A stretch of 64,000 nucleotides of DNA from Kribbella catacumbae DSM 19601 (GTDB taxonomy: Bacteria > Actinomycetota > Actinomycetes > Propionibacteriales > Kribbellaceae). The notes below the pieces were generated by a model that ran no database searches, had not been told where the DNA came from, and was given only the letters and a program-made list of their open reading frames with translations. Positions within the stretch are counted from its first letter, which is position 1. Each line of letters opens with the position of its first letter. The stretch is taken from assembly GCF_000372465.1 (NCBI RefSeq), contig NZ_AQUZ01000001.1, positions 429,952 to 493,951 of the forward strand. The letters run 5' to 3'. The position numbers were made by a program, and so were the translations under genes. Shown piece by piece: positions 53,481 to 61,039 of the stretch.

Positions 53481-53984
53481 GTGGACGAGGGACGGGACCA
53501 CGATTTCGTCCAGTTCGTGGAGGCGCGCGGTACTGCGCTCACGCGGCTGGCGTTCGTGTTGACGGGTGGGGACGACCATCTGGCGCATGACCTCGTTCAG
53601 GACACCTTGCTGAAGGTCTACCGGCGCTGGGATCGGGTCAGTGCGGCCGGCTCGGCGGATGCGTACGTGCGCCGGATGCTGGTGAACGAGTTCCTCTCGT
53701 GGCGCAGACGGGCGTCATCGCGGGAGCTGCCGGTGTCCGCAGTACCGGATGCGCCCGTGATGGACCTGCTGCCGGAGGGGGCGTCGACAGAGTTGTGGTC
53801 GCTGATCCGCCAGATGCCGCCGCGTCAGCGCGCCGTACTGGTCCTCCGGTACTACGAAGATCTCTCGGATCGGGAGATCGCGACCCTTTTGGACTATCGC
53901 GTCGGATCGGTCCGGGTCATCGCCGGCCGGGCGCTGACTGAGCTCCGCCGCAAAGTCGGCCAGGAGATCGGGAGGAAACTGTGA
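53481..53984 (+). CDS. SigE-type ECF RNA polymerase sigma factor
   Basis: This is a 167-aa sigma factor. Region 2 reads GTALTRLAFVLTGGDDHLAHDL (shown in part), then LVQDTLLKVYRRWDRV. Region 4 has MPPRQRAVLVLRYYEDLSDR and REIATLLDYRVGSVRV. This is the actinobacterial SigE-like group without a tail. GGAGG at 53471-53475 lies five bases before GTG 53481 and overlaps an alternative GTG at 53475, so 53481 is preferred. It shares one or four bases with the membrane protein that follows. Confidence 0.92.
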   Translation: MDEGRDHDFVQFVEARGTALTRLAFVLTGGDDHLAHDLVQDTLLKVYRRWDRVSAAGSADAYVRRMLVNEFLSWRRRASSRELPVSAVPDAPVMDLLPEGASTELWSLIRQMPPRQRAVLVLRYYEDLSDREIATLLDYRVGSVRVIAGRALTELRRKVGQEIGRKL

Positions 53985-54658
53985 TGACGGAGCTGGAAAG
54001 TCGGCTGCGGACGACGCTCGAAGCGGTCGCCCACGACCGTGACCTCGTCGGCCCTGACGCCGAGGACCTGCTGGCCAGAGCGCGTACGGCGCGGACCACC
54101 CGGCATCGCACCGTGATGGCTGGGATCGCCGCCGTCTTCGTGCTCGTGGTGCCAGTCGCTCTCGTCCTGACGGTTCGGGGGGACAACGAGGGCACCCCTG
54201 CGGTCAGCCCGAGCCCCAGCACCAGCCGGGCGACGACCCCGGCCGGCTGGACGGAGTACGAAGCCCACGGCCTCAAGCTGAGCATGCCGCCGGGAACCGT
54301 CGTCAACCCCAGGATCTGCCCGCGCGGTGGTCTCCCCGTCCTGTTCACCAAGGGCGTGGCGTGCCGGTCGAACGGTGACCCGGTGTTCGTGCCGGCGTCG
54401 ATTTCGGTGTGGATGTATGAGAGCAAGCAGTTGCCCCCGCTGGTGAACCCCAAGATCCTCCAGACCCTGAACCGGGACGGCTTGTCCGGGTACGTCGGAC
54501 CGGGTTGGTCGGATCCAGGGTTTGCCCCGAAGACGCCGTCCCCGGACTACGACTGGAACCTGATCGAGAACACCACGACGACCGGGATCACCCTGGGAGG
54601 CAACGACCCGAAGGTTGGGCAGCAGGTGATCGACTCCCTCCGCCTCGCAACCCGCTGA
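53984..54658 (+). CDS. Single-helix membrane protein, probable sigma-factor partner
   Basis: The 224-aa protein has a cytosolic N-terminus (LESRLRTTLEAVAHDRDLVG, the same opening as SigE-partner proteins), one helix (about residues 44-63) and an extracytoplasmic domain of about 150 residues after a Ser/Thr/Pro linker. There is no zinc HxxxCxxC anti-sigma motif. The common neighbourhood in actinomycetes suggests it regulates the upstream sigma factor, but this is inference. The start is ATG 53984; a GTG three bases earlier is less well spaced from GGAGGA. Confidence 0.78.
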   Translation: MTELESRLRTTLEAVAHDRDLVGPDAEDLLARARTARTTRHRTVMAGIAAVFVLVVPVALVLTVRGDNEGTPAVSPSPSTSRATTPAGWTEYEAHGLKLSMPPGTVVNPRICPRGGLPVLFTKGVACRSNGDPVFVPASISVWMYESKQLPPLVNPKILQTLNRDGLSGYVGPGWSDPGFAPKTPSPDYDWNLIENTTTTGITLGGNDPKVGQQVIDSLRLATR

Positions 54659-54675
54659 GTGGGCGGGTTGCGAGG
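54643..54675. terminator. Bidirectional hairpin overlapping a stop codon
   Basis: CCTCGCAACCCGC (54643-54655) and GCGGGTTGCGAGG (54663-54675) form a perfect 13-bp stem with a 7-base loop. The left arm holds the last codons of the membrane protein gene, and its stop codon lies in the loop. It also lies downstream of the convergent gene ending at 54691. Confidence 0.75.
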
Positions 54676-54690
54676 TCGCGAGTACTGCGG

Positions 54691-55437
54691 TCAGGCGGTG
54701 CGCTGGCGGCGGGTGATGAGGGCGAACGCCGCGAGGGCGAGGACGACCAGCGAGCCGGCGACGAGAATCATCCAGGCGCCTGGCGTGTTCTCGGTGGGCG
54801 TGCTGGCCGCGACGTCGTAGCCGCCGGCGGTGCCGTTCTCGTTGTAGGTGCTGTCAGCCTGCTTGTCCGCGTAACGGGTGTTGACCTGTTGGCCGTAGGC
54901 CTTGAGAGTGATCGGCTTACTCCCGATCGCCTTGGTGGCCTCGGGGTTGAGGGCACGGAGGGTCTTGCCGGTGACGGCGTACCAGGCGCCGATCTGCGGC
55001 TCAGTGAGCAGCTTGGCGCCTCGCGCGGCAGCTGCCATCGTCGCCTCGGTGTTGCCAGTGGCAACGTTCACGGGACGCCAGGTACCGGCCTGGTCGGGGG
55101 CGGTGAAGACGGTGAGAGCGGTGCTGCCCTTGGCCGCCGGCGTGGCGACGTACCAGAGGGTGCCCACGTCACCGGCGCCGGTGCGGACGAAATCCGCGCT
55201 CAACGCGTAGACCGGGATGGTGTCCTGCATGACGGCGAGTTTCGAGCCGGCCGCGCTCTTGGCGGATCCAGCGCGCTGGGCGGCCTTGTTCAGGAGTTGG
55301 GTGGCTTCGGTCGAGTGCGCGGCGGTCTTGGCGGCCGCGAGATCTGGTCCGGGGGTGGCTGACGCCGTCGCGGTGACCGAGAAGGCGAGGAACGTGCCGA
55401 CCAGAGCGGCCGCTGTCCGCAGTACGAGCTGCTTCAT
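54691..55437 (-). CDS. Exported, C-terminally anchored protein of unknown function
   Basis: The protein has 248 aa. A signal peptide (MKQLVLRTAAALVGTFLAFS, then ATASA) leads into a soluble domain with LAVMQDTIPVYALSADFVRT and a GTLWYVATPAAKGSTALTVF segment. A C-terminal helix (about residues 222-240, WMILVAGSLVVLALAAFA) with the basic tail RRQRT anchors it. It starts 3 bp after the C39-type protease stop, so they are co-transcribed. It could be the membrane partner or substrate of that protease (inference). Confidence 0.78.
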   Translation of the reverse strand: MKQLVLRTAAALVGTFLAFSVTATASATPGPDLAAAKTAAHSTEATQLLNKAAQRAGSAKSAAGSKLAVMQDTIPVYALSADFVRTGAGDVGTLWYVATPAAKGSTALTVFTAPDQAGTWRPVNVATGNTEATMAAAARGAKLLTEPQIGAWYAVTGKTLRALNPEATKAIGSKPITLKAYGQQVNTRYADKQADSTYNENGTAGGYDVAASTPTENTPGAWMILVAGSLVVLALAAFALITRRQRTA

Positions 55438-55440
55438 GGC

Positions 55441-56052
55441 TCAGGCTCCGATCCGGTAGAGCGAGTGCGTCCAGGTGAACTGGGAGTTGTTCAGGTACCA
55501 GTTGTAGGTCGAGTAGTTGTAGCGGGGATTGCTGCCCCACGGGTCGTAGTACTCGATCGTGGAGTCGGAGGAGTCGTAGCCGATGATGTCCATCATGTGA
55601 CCGCCACCGGACTTCCAGCCGATCCGGGTCATCACCGGGCGGTTGGCGTTGATCTCGGTGACCAGGCCGCTGAAGCTCAGCGTGCCGCTGATGTAGTTGC
55701 CGGCGCTGATGCCGATCGCCCGGAACGCACGCTGGTCGTTGCCCAGCGTCGCCTGGTTGTTCGGGCAGGTGGCGTTCATGCTGTAGCCGAAGGCCAGGTT
55801 GCAGAACTGGTTCTGCGAGTAGCCGTAGCCGTAGTACGCCGCGATGCTGTTGCCGGTGGCGGCCCAGCACCAGTTCGACTTCTGCTGCGCCTGGCCGGTG
55901 ACGTTCAGGTACTTGCTGGCGAGGACGGTGGCCGATGCTGGTGGTGCGACGGGGGCGGCGGACGCGACCGGGGCGAGCGGCAGGAGTGCTGCCAGGCCCA
56001 CGATGGTTGCCGCGAGCCACGACCTGGTCCGGGGTGTACTGACCCTCCTCAT
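55441..56052 (-). CDS. Secreted papain-like cysteine protease (C39/C47-like)
   Basis: The protein has 203 aa. A signal peptide (about residues 1-32, ending VASAAP) precedes the protease. Catalytic Cys62 is in KSNWCWAATGNS, His152 in SGGGHMMDIIGY and Asp170 in EYYDPWGS, the order and spacing of staphopain/papain-like enzymes. The Q before the Cys (oxyanion hole) fits QQKSNWC. GGAGG precedes ATG 56052; an upstream in-frame start would put extra residues before the signal. The gene lies just before the exported partner at 55437. Confidence 0.88.
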   Translation of the reverse strand: MRRVSTPRTRSWLAATIVGLAALLPLAPVASAAPVAPPASATVLASKYLNVTGQAQQKSNWCWAATGNSIAAYYGYGYSQNQFCNLAFGYSMNATCPNNQATLGNDQRAFRAIGISAGNYISGTLSFSGLVTEINANRPVMTRIGWKSGGGHMMDIIGYDSSDSTIEYYDPWGSNPRYNYSTYNWYLNNSQFTWTHSLYRIGA

Positions 56053-56140
56053 GGGGGCCTCCTTCACTGGGGCGGTGAGGGCACTCATCGTGATCACTCG
56101 GCCACGTCCCGACAAGCAGTGAATCGATCGCCGATCGGGC

Positions 56141-56212
56141 GGTGTGAACACCGATCAGCAGGTGAACGGCAGGAGCCTGCTTCCTGCCGGGCGCGGGTGT
56201 GAACGTTTACAC
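56141..56212. promoter_or_regulatory. Two related palindromes upstream of the XRE gene
   Basis: GGTGTGAACACC (56141-56152) and GTGTGAACGTTTACAC (56197-56212) share the GGTGTGAAC half-site. The second palindrome covers TACACT, a plausible -10 about 37 bp before the ATG of the XRE protein. The XRE regulator is a likely ligand. The protease gene is transcribed away from the same region. Confidence 0.45.
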
Positions 56213-56249
56213 TGGCGACCGACCCTGGCCCCCGGCACGGGAGCGGACG

Positions 56250-57146
56250 ATGACGCAAGCGCGGACCCACGTCCCCGACGTCGGACCGGAGGCGCCCTTC
56301 GCCGACGCGCTTCGTGCCGCGATCGCGCATCGCGGGCTCGCGCTGAACCGGATCCAGGCCCGGCTCGCCGACCAGGGACTGCACGTCGGCGTCGCCACTC
56401 TCAGCACTTGGCAGAGCGGCAGCCGCCATCCGCGGCCAGGGTCGCTGGCGGTCGTCACGGCGCTCGAAGAGTTGCTGGAACTCCCGGCCGGCTGGCTCGC
56501 CGTCCGGATCCCACCGGCCACCGAGACGCCCACCCGCCCGTACGGCGTGGTCGAGAACGCGTCGACCCTCATTCGCCTGCTGGACGAAGTACGCCGGGAC
56601 GCCCATGGCCGGTTGCGCGGCATCACGGTCGTCGAGGAGATCGTGATCGGCGCGGATCGCAGTATGACCTCGAAGCGGGTGATCCAGACTCTGATCGCGG
56701 TCAAGGAGGCTGATCGCCAGATCGTCGTCCACCAGGGCGAGCCGGGCGCCGACCCGGCCAAGATCGTGCCGCGCGGCGTGACCGGCTGCCGGACCGGCCG
56801 GGTGGCCCGCGACCCGGAGGACGGCGCCGTGCTGAGTGAGTTGCTGCTCGATCGCCAGCTGGTGGTCGGGGACACCGCCGTCGTCCACTACGAGATCACC
56901 GATCTCAACGGCATCCAGTCGACGCAGTACTACCGCTTTCACGAATGGGCCGGCACTCATCACGTGCTCGAAGTCCAGTTCGACCGAGAGGCGATGCCGG
57001 TCCGCGTGAGTGAGTTCCGTCGCCATCACTCCGGCGGGCCCGACGTACTGCGCCGTGAGTTGATGATGACGCCTGACGGTCGCGTGCACGTCGTCGTACC
57101 GTCTGCCGACCGCGGTGTGATCGGCATCGACTGGGAGTGGGACTAG
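56250..57146 (+). CDS. XRE-type helix-turn-helix protein with large C-terminal domain
   Basis: This is a 298-aa regulator. The helix-turn-helix occupies about residues 15-70 (LRAAIAHRGLALNRIQARLA, then GVATLSTWQSGSRHPRPGSL). The rest (about 225 residues) is beta-rich with VVENASTLIRLLDEVRRDAH and HYEITDLNGIQSTQYYRFHE, and I recognise no family. ATG 56250 follows ACGGGAGCGG. A GTG 51 bases upstream is in frame but lies close to the palindromes. It is divergent from the protease operon. Confidence 0.85.
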   Translation: MTQARTHVPDVGPEAPFADALRAAIAHRGLALNRIQARLADQGLHVGVATLSTWQSGSRHPRPGSLAVVTALEELLELPAGWLAVRIPPATETPTRPYGVVENASTLIRLLDEVRRDAHGRLRGITVVEEIVIGADRSMTSKRVIQTLIAVKEADRQIVVHQGEPGADPAKIVPRGVTGCRTGRVARDPEDGAVLSELLLDRQLVVGDTAVVHYEITDLNGIQSTQYYRFHEWAGTHHVLEVQFDREAMPVRVSEFRRHHSGGPDVLRRELMMTPDGRVHVVVPSADRGVIGIDWEWD

Positions 57147-57343
57147 CCTCCGAAGTTGCAGCAAGGTGCAACGACCCAGCGCGGATCGGTGCCGTAGCCG
57201 CCGATAGTCTCCGGGGATCGGGGTGAGTGGTTGCGGCTATTCGACAGGTCGCGGCCGGCTCACCTTGGATAGGGGTAGGGGCTGGGGATGTGGGGCGGGC
57301 GGTCACATGCCAGTGCAGCCGTCCGTCTTCGTGAGGAGCTTTG
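57147..57343. other. Intergenic leader of the DUF1906 gene
   Basis: There is no gene in this gap. It is G-rich on the plus strand in 57260-57305 and ends with GAGGAG before the start. I see no repeat, hairpin of note or riboswitch consensus. Confidence 0.35.
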
Positions 57344-59371
57344 GTGAGGCTAGTCAGACCTGTCGTGTTTTCCGCTGTTGTCGCTTTGCTCGGGGGAGTG
57401 CTGGGTGGGGCCGCCGCACAGGGCGCCACCGACCAGACCGTTTCGTACCACGGTTACGAGGTGACCGTGCCGGCCGACTGGTCCGTTGTGGACCTGGCCA
57501 AGAACCCGACGGCCTGCGTTCGCCTCGATCGCCCAGCCGTCTACCTGGGCCGCAGTACTGCGCAGAATTGCCCGGCGCGCCTTGTCGGCGGCAGCGAGGG
57601 CCTCGTCCTCGAGCCGCTGAACAGAGCAGCCAAGTCTTCCGACGGTGAGCTGCAGGTGGCCGTGAAGGACGCAGGCGTCCTCGCCACCGCGTACTACGCT
57701 CCCGGCGCCGAGCAGACCGCTCGCAAGGTGCTCAGCACTGGCCGCGTGACCTCTAAGTCGCAAGCAGTTGGAGTCGCCCCGCAGGCAGTGGCCGCAGCGC
57801 CGTCGATCGTTGCCACCGGCACTATCGCCGCTCCCGGCTTCGACAAGTGCGAGGCGCCGACACAGTCCCAGATGGACGCCTGGCTGTACCCGGCATCGCC
57901 GTACCGGGCTATCGGCATCTACACCAGTGGTGCGCTCCGCGGCTGCGCTCAACCGAACCTGACCGCCGATTGGGTCACCACGAACGCCGCCAAGGGCTGG
58001 CAGTTCCTGCTGATCGATGTCGGCATGCAGGCGCCCTGCACGACCTACAAAAGCCGCATGTCGTCTGTACCGGCGACTGCGCTGACCCAGGGCCGCAACG
58101 CCGCTATCAACGCGGTGACTGCTGCCCAGGCTCTCGGCTTCGCCCCGCGCAGCGCGATCTACAGCGACATCGAGTACTACGTGTCGACTGCCGCCTGCAA
58201 GGCATCCGTGTTGTCCTACCTGAGCGGCTGGACGCAGGAGCTCAACTCCCGCGGCTATGTCGGTGGCGCCTACGTCAATGCCTCCTCCGGTGGCGCGGAT
58301 CTCGTCAGCGCTTACACCAGCACGGCGTACACCCGGCCGGACAACTTCTGGTTCGCGCACTACAACTCCACGCCGGGCAGCAGCCGGTTCATCCCGGACA
58401 CCTTGTGGCCGAACCACCAGCGCGTGCACCAGTACGCCGGTGACGTGACGGAGACGCACGGCGGCGTCGAGATGGACATCGACCGCAACTTGCTCAACCT
58501 GACGGCACCGCCAGCTCCTGTCACCGGCTTTGATGCCACTGGTAGCGCAGGCACCGCGGCGCTGAAGTGGACCATCCCGGCCGGCACGAAGCTCGGCCAG
58601 GTCATCGTCCGCCGCAACACGGGTGCCACGCCGCCGGCCCTCCCGACCCTCGGTACTGCGGTCTACGCGGGCATCGGCAGTACTGCGACCGCCACCGGGC
58701 TCACGAACGCCACCAGCTACACCTTCCGTACTTGGGTGAAGGACAACTACGGCAAGGTCGGCCCAGGGGCAGACACGTTCCTGGCCGGCACCAACGTCAC
58801 GATCGGGGCCAGCCCGGCCTCGATCATGTACACCGGCTCCGTGACGCTGAGCAGCCGCGCTACTCGGGTAGACAACGCCACCAACCTGTCCGGCGTACCG
58901 GTGACGCTGTACTCGAAGCCCAAGAACGGCACGAAGTGGACGACGGTCGCGACGGTGACCTCGTCCAGTACTGGCGTGGCGAGCTCGGTGCAGAAGCCAG
59001 CGGTCTCCACGTACTACATGTGGGGCTACAACGGCTCGCCTGACCTGCTCGGCTCGCGAAGCGCTGCGACGCTGGTCGAGGTGCGGCCGGCACTGTCGGC
59101 GTACCTGGTGCCGGCCGCGATCAGGCTCGGCGCGGCGGCGTCGCTGTACGGCTACCTCAACCCGGCCCACGCGGGCTCGACCGCGTACCTGCAGCGGCGG
59201 TCCGGCACGAGCTGGGTCGCGGTGACCACCGGCAAGCTGACGACAAACGGCAAGTACGCCTTCAGCCTCAAGCCGACCGCCCGCGGCACGTACACCTACC
59301 GAGTCGTCTGGCTGGCCGACGCTGACCACCAGGGAACCCAGACAGCATCCAAGGTCCTGACTGTCAGCTGA
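57344..59371 (+). CDS. Secreted DUF1906 glycoside-hydrolase-like protein with beta-sandwich repeats
   Basis: The protein has 675 aa. A signal peptide (MRLVRPVVFSAVVALLGG, then AAAQGA) and a 130-residue N-terminal domain come first. The DUF1906 (Rv2525c-like) TIM-barrel domain lies at about 165-390: FDKCEAPTQSQMDAWLYPAS, YRAIGIYTSG, GWQFLLIDVG and SAIYSDIEYYV. It ends GGVEMDIDRNLLN. The C-terminus has a fibronectin-type and two Ig-like domains. The DIE(Y/W) motif holds the presumed catalytic acid of this family. It probably acts on cell-wall glycans (inference). GAGGAG favours GTG 57344 over TTG 57341. Confidence 0.88.
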   Translation: MRLVRPVVFSAVVALLGGVLGGAAAQGATDQTVSYHGYEVTVPADWSVVDLAKNPTACVRLDRPAVYLGRSTAQNCPARLVGGSEGLVLEPLNRAAKSSDGELQVAVKDAGVLATAYYAPGAEQTARKVLSTGRVTSKSQAVGVAPQAVAAAPSIVATGTIAAPGFDKCEAPTQSQMDAWLYPASPYRAIGIYTSGALRGCAQPNLTADWVTTNAAKGWQFLLIDVGMQAPCTTYKSRMSSVPATALTQGRNAAINAVTAAQALGFAPRSAIYSDIEYYVSTAACKASVLSYLSGWTQELNSRGYVGGAYVNASSGGADLVSAYTSTAYTRPDNFWFAHYNSTPGSSRFIPDTLWPNHQRVHQYAGDVTETHGGVEMDIDRNLLNLTAPPAPVTGFDATGSAGTAALKWTIPAGTKLGQVIVRRNTGATPPALPTLGTAVYAGIGSTATATGLTNATSYTFRTWVKDNYGKVGPGADTFLAGTNVTIGASPASIMYTGSVTLSSRATRVDNATNLSGVPVTLYSKPKNGTKWTTVATVTSSSTGVASSVQKPAVSTYYMWGYNGSPDLLGSRSAATLVEVRPALSAYLVPAAIRLGAAASLYGYLNPAHAGSTAYLQRRSGTSWVAVTTGKLTTNGKYAFSLKPTARGTYTYRVVWLADADHQGTQTASKVLTVS

Positions 59372-59383
59372 GGAGACACCTAA

Positions 59384-59402
59384 TTAGGTTAGGCTCTCCT
59401 TA
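59384..59402 (+). promoter_or_regulatory. IdeR/DmdR-type iron box overlapping the start codon
   Basis: TTAGGTTAGGCTCTCCTTA matches the actinobacterial iron-box consensus TTAGGTTAGGCTAACCTAA at 16 of 19 bases. It ends on the A of the siderophore-binding protein ATG. The TAGGCT inside it is a good -10, placing the transcription start on or next to the ATG, so the mRNA is probably leaderless and iron-repressed. Confidence 0.75.
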
Positions 59403-60436
59403 TGTCTAGTCCCCGTCGCCGCCCGGCTGCACTGGTCGTAGTACTGGCTTTGCTGTTCAGTCTGCTTGCCTGCAGCAGTGATGATCCGGAGAACGCAGCC
59501 GCCGAGACGGCAGGTCAAGGGTTTCCGTTCACCGTCGACCATCTGTTCGGGTCGACGGTGATCAAGGCGAAGCCGGAGCGGATCGTCGCGATCGGCGGCG
59601 GGGACATGGAGACGGCGATCGCGCTGGGTGTCGTGCCGATCGCCGGGGCGGACTGGTTCGGGTTCACGGAGACTCGCAGCTGGGTGAAGCCCGCGCTGGG
59701 CGATCGGCCGGCGCCGAAGCTGGTGCAGTCTTTCGAGCCGAAGTACGAGGAGATCGCCGCGCTCAAGCCGGACCTGATCCTGTACGTGAACACGGTGAAC
59801 GACAAGAAGCAGTACGAGACCTTCAGCGGCATCGCGCCGACGATCGCGGCGCCGGCCGGGACGAAGAACGTGTACGGCGTGACGTGGCAGCAGCAGGTGC
59901 AGACGATCGCGAAGGCGACCGGGACGACGGCCGAGGGGGAGAAGGTGATCAAGAAGACCGAGACGCTGCTCGCCGACACCGCCAAGGCCAACCCGGACTT
60001 CGCCGGCAAGACGATCACCGCCGGGGTGTTCTCCAGCGATGCCTTCTCCGCCTGGTTGCCGTCCGATCCGCGGATGCGGCTGCTCACCTCGCTGGGTTTC
60101 AAGACGAACCAGCAGATCGATGCCCTCGACAACGGTGACTTCTACGTGAAGCTGTCACCGGAGCAGCTGGAGAAGATGAACGGCGACCTGATCCTGCTGG
60201 CGGCCGAGGACCAGAACGGCAAGGTCGCCCCCGGCGTCGCCGGCAGCGCGGTCTTCCAGAATCTCGCGACCGTCAAGGCCGGCCACGTCGCCTACTTCGG
60301 TGGCGCTCCGGTGATCAACTCGAACTCCGACCGCGGCGCGTTCTCGAGTGCCTTCTCGATCGGCGGCCCGCTCGGCATCGAGTACGTGCTCACCAAGATC
60401 GTCCCGCTGCTGAAGACGGCACTTCAAGGCCGCTGA
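59402..60436 (+). CDS. Iron-siderophore ABC transporter substrate-binding lipoprotein
   Basis: This is a 344-aa lipoprotein (signal MSSPRRRPAALVVVLALLFS, lipobox LLAC). The FepB/FhuD-type fold is seen in RIVAIGGGDMETAIALGVVP, DWFGFTETRSW, EPKYEEIAALKPDLILYVN and a long central helix (GTTAEGEKVIKKTETLLADT). It delivers ferric siderophores to a FecCD-type permease. No permease or ATPase gene adjoins it, so it is an orphan binding protein. The iron box at 59384 implies iron repression. No ribosome site lies at normal distance, in line with a leaderless message. Confidence 0.92.
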   Translation: MSSPRRRPAALVVVLALLFSLLACSSDDPENAAAETAGQGFPFTVDHLFGSTVIKAKPERIVAIGGGDMETAIALGVVPIAGADWFGFTETRSWVKPALGDRPAPKLVQSFEPKYEEIAALKPDLILYVNTVNDKKQYETFSGIAPTIAAPAGTKNVYGVTWQQQVQTIAKATGTTAEGEKVIKKTETLLADTAKANPDFAGKTITAGVFSSDAFSAWLPSDPRMRLLTSLGFKTNQQIDALDNGDFYVKLSPEQLEKMNGDLILLAAEDQNGKVAPGVAGSAVFQNLATVKAGHVAYFGGAPVINSNSDRGAFSSAFSIGGPLGIEYVLTKIVPLLKTALQGR

Positions 60437-60451
60437 CCTAGCGGCACTCTG

Positions 60452-61039
60452 TCAACCCTTCGGGATGGGGACGGCGCGGCCGCAGACCTTGAGCAGGAGG
60501 TCCTGGGCCGGGCCCGAGACGACCCGTCCGGTGCCGAAGGACCAGTCGAGGTCGGTGGCGCGCAGCTGGATGCCGGTCAGGTCGACGCCGAAGAACTTGA
60601 GCCCTTTCTCGGACAGGCCGCCCAGGACGATCCGCATCCGCTCGGCCGGCACCACTCTGTCGATGCCTAGGGCAACGGTGATGTCGAGGCCGTGGATCAC
60701 GTCGTGGGACAGCGCGCCTTCGAATCCACCGCCCGGCGGCTTCCAGGGGTGATTCGCGTTGGCCGCAAGGCAGTCCGCGAGCTCGGCCGCGGTGAGTTCG
60801 GCGGCATCGCGGCGCGCCATCCGGTCGAGCATCGGGTTCATCCGGCCACGCGACCTGAGCATCTCGAGCAGGAAGCGTGGGGTCGAGTAGCGGTAGGGCG
60901 CCGTCAGATGAGCGACGACCTCGCGGACCCGCCAGCCCTCGCAGAGCGTCGGTGCGTCCCACTGCTCGGCGGGCAGTTCCTTCAGCAGGGTGGCCAGCTC
61001 GCGCCGTTCATCAGCGATCAGCTGCCTGATCTCGGTCAT
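60452..61039 (-). CDS. DinB/maleylpyruvate-isomerase-like (TIGR03083) protein
   Basis: The 195-aa protein has the metal-dependent DinB-like helical bundle: LLKELPAEQWDAPTLCEGWR and VREVVAHLTAP (the WxxxxxxxH.T motif), then GGGFEGALSHDVIHGLDITV, where further His ligands are expected. Such enzymes are often thiol-dependent S-transferases; the substrate is not known. AAAGGA at 8 bases favours ATG 61039 over 61057. The gene overlaps the ECF42 sigma gene by 29 bp. Confidence 0.88.
   Translation of the reverse strand: MTEIRQLIADERRELATLLKELPAEQWDAPTLCEGWRVREVVAHLTAPYRYSTPRFLLEMLRSRGRMNPMLDRMARRDAAELTAAELADCLAANANHPWKPPGGGFEGALSHDVIHGLDITVALGIDRVVPAERMRIVLGGLSEKGLKFFGVDLTGIQLRATDLDWSFGTGRVVSGPAQDLLLKVCGRAVPIPKG

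Noticed and set aside
60425..60452. Terminator between the siderophore-binding gene and the DinB-like gene
   Set aside because: Only a 5-bp GCCGC/GCGGC stem is seen, too weak to call in DNA of this GC content.
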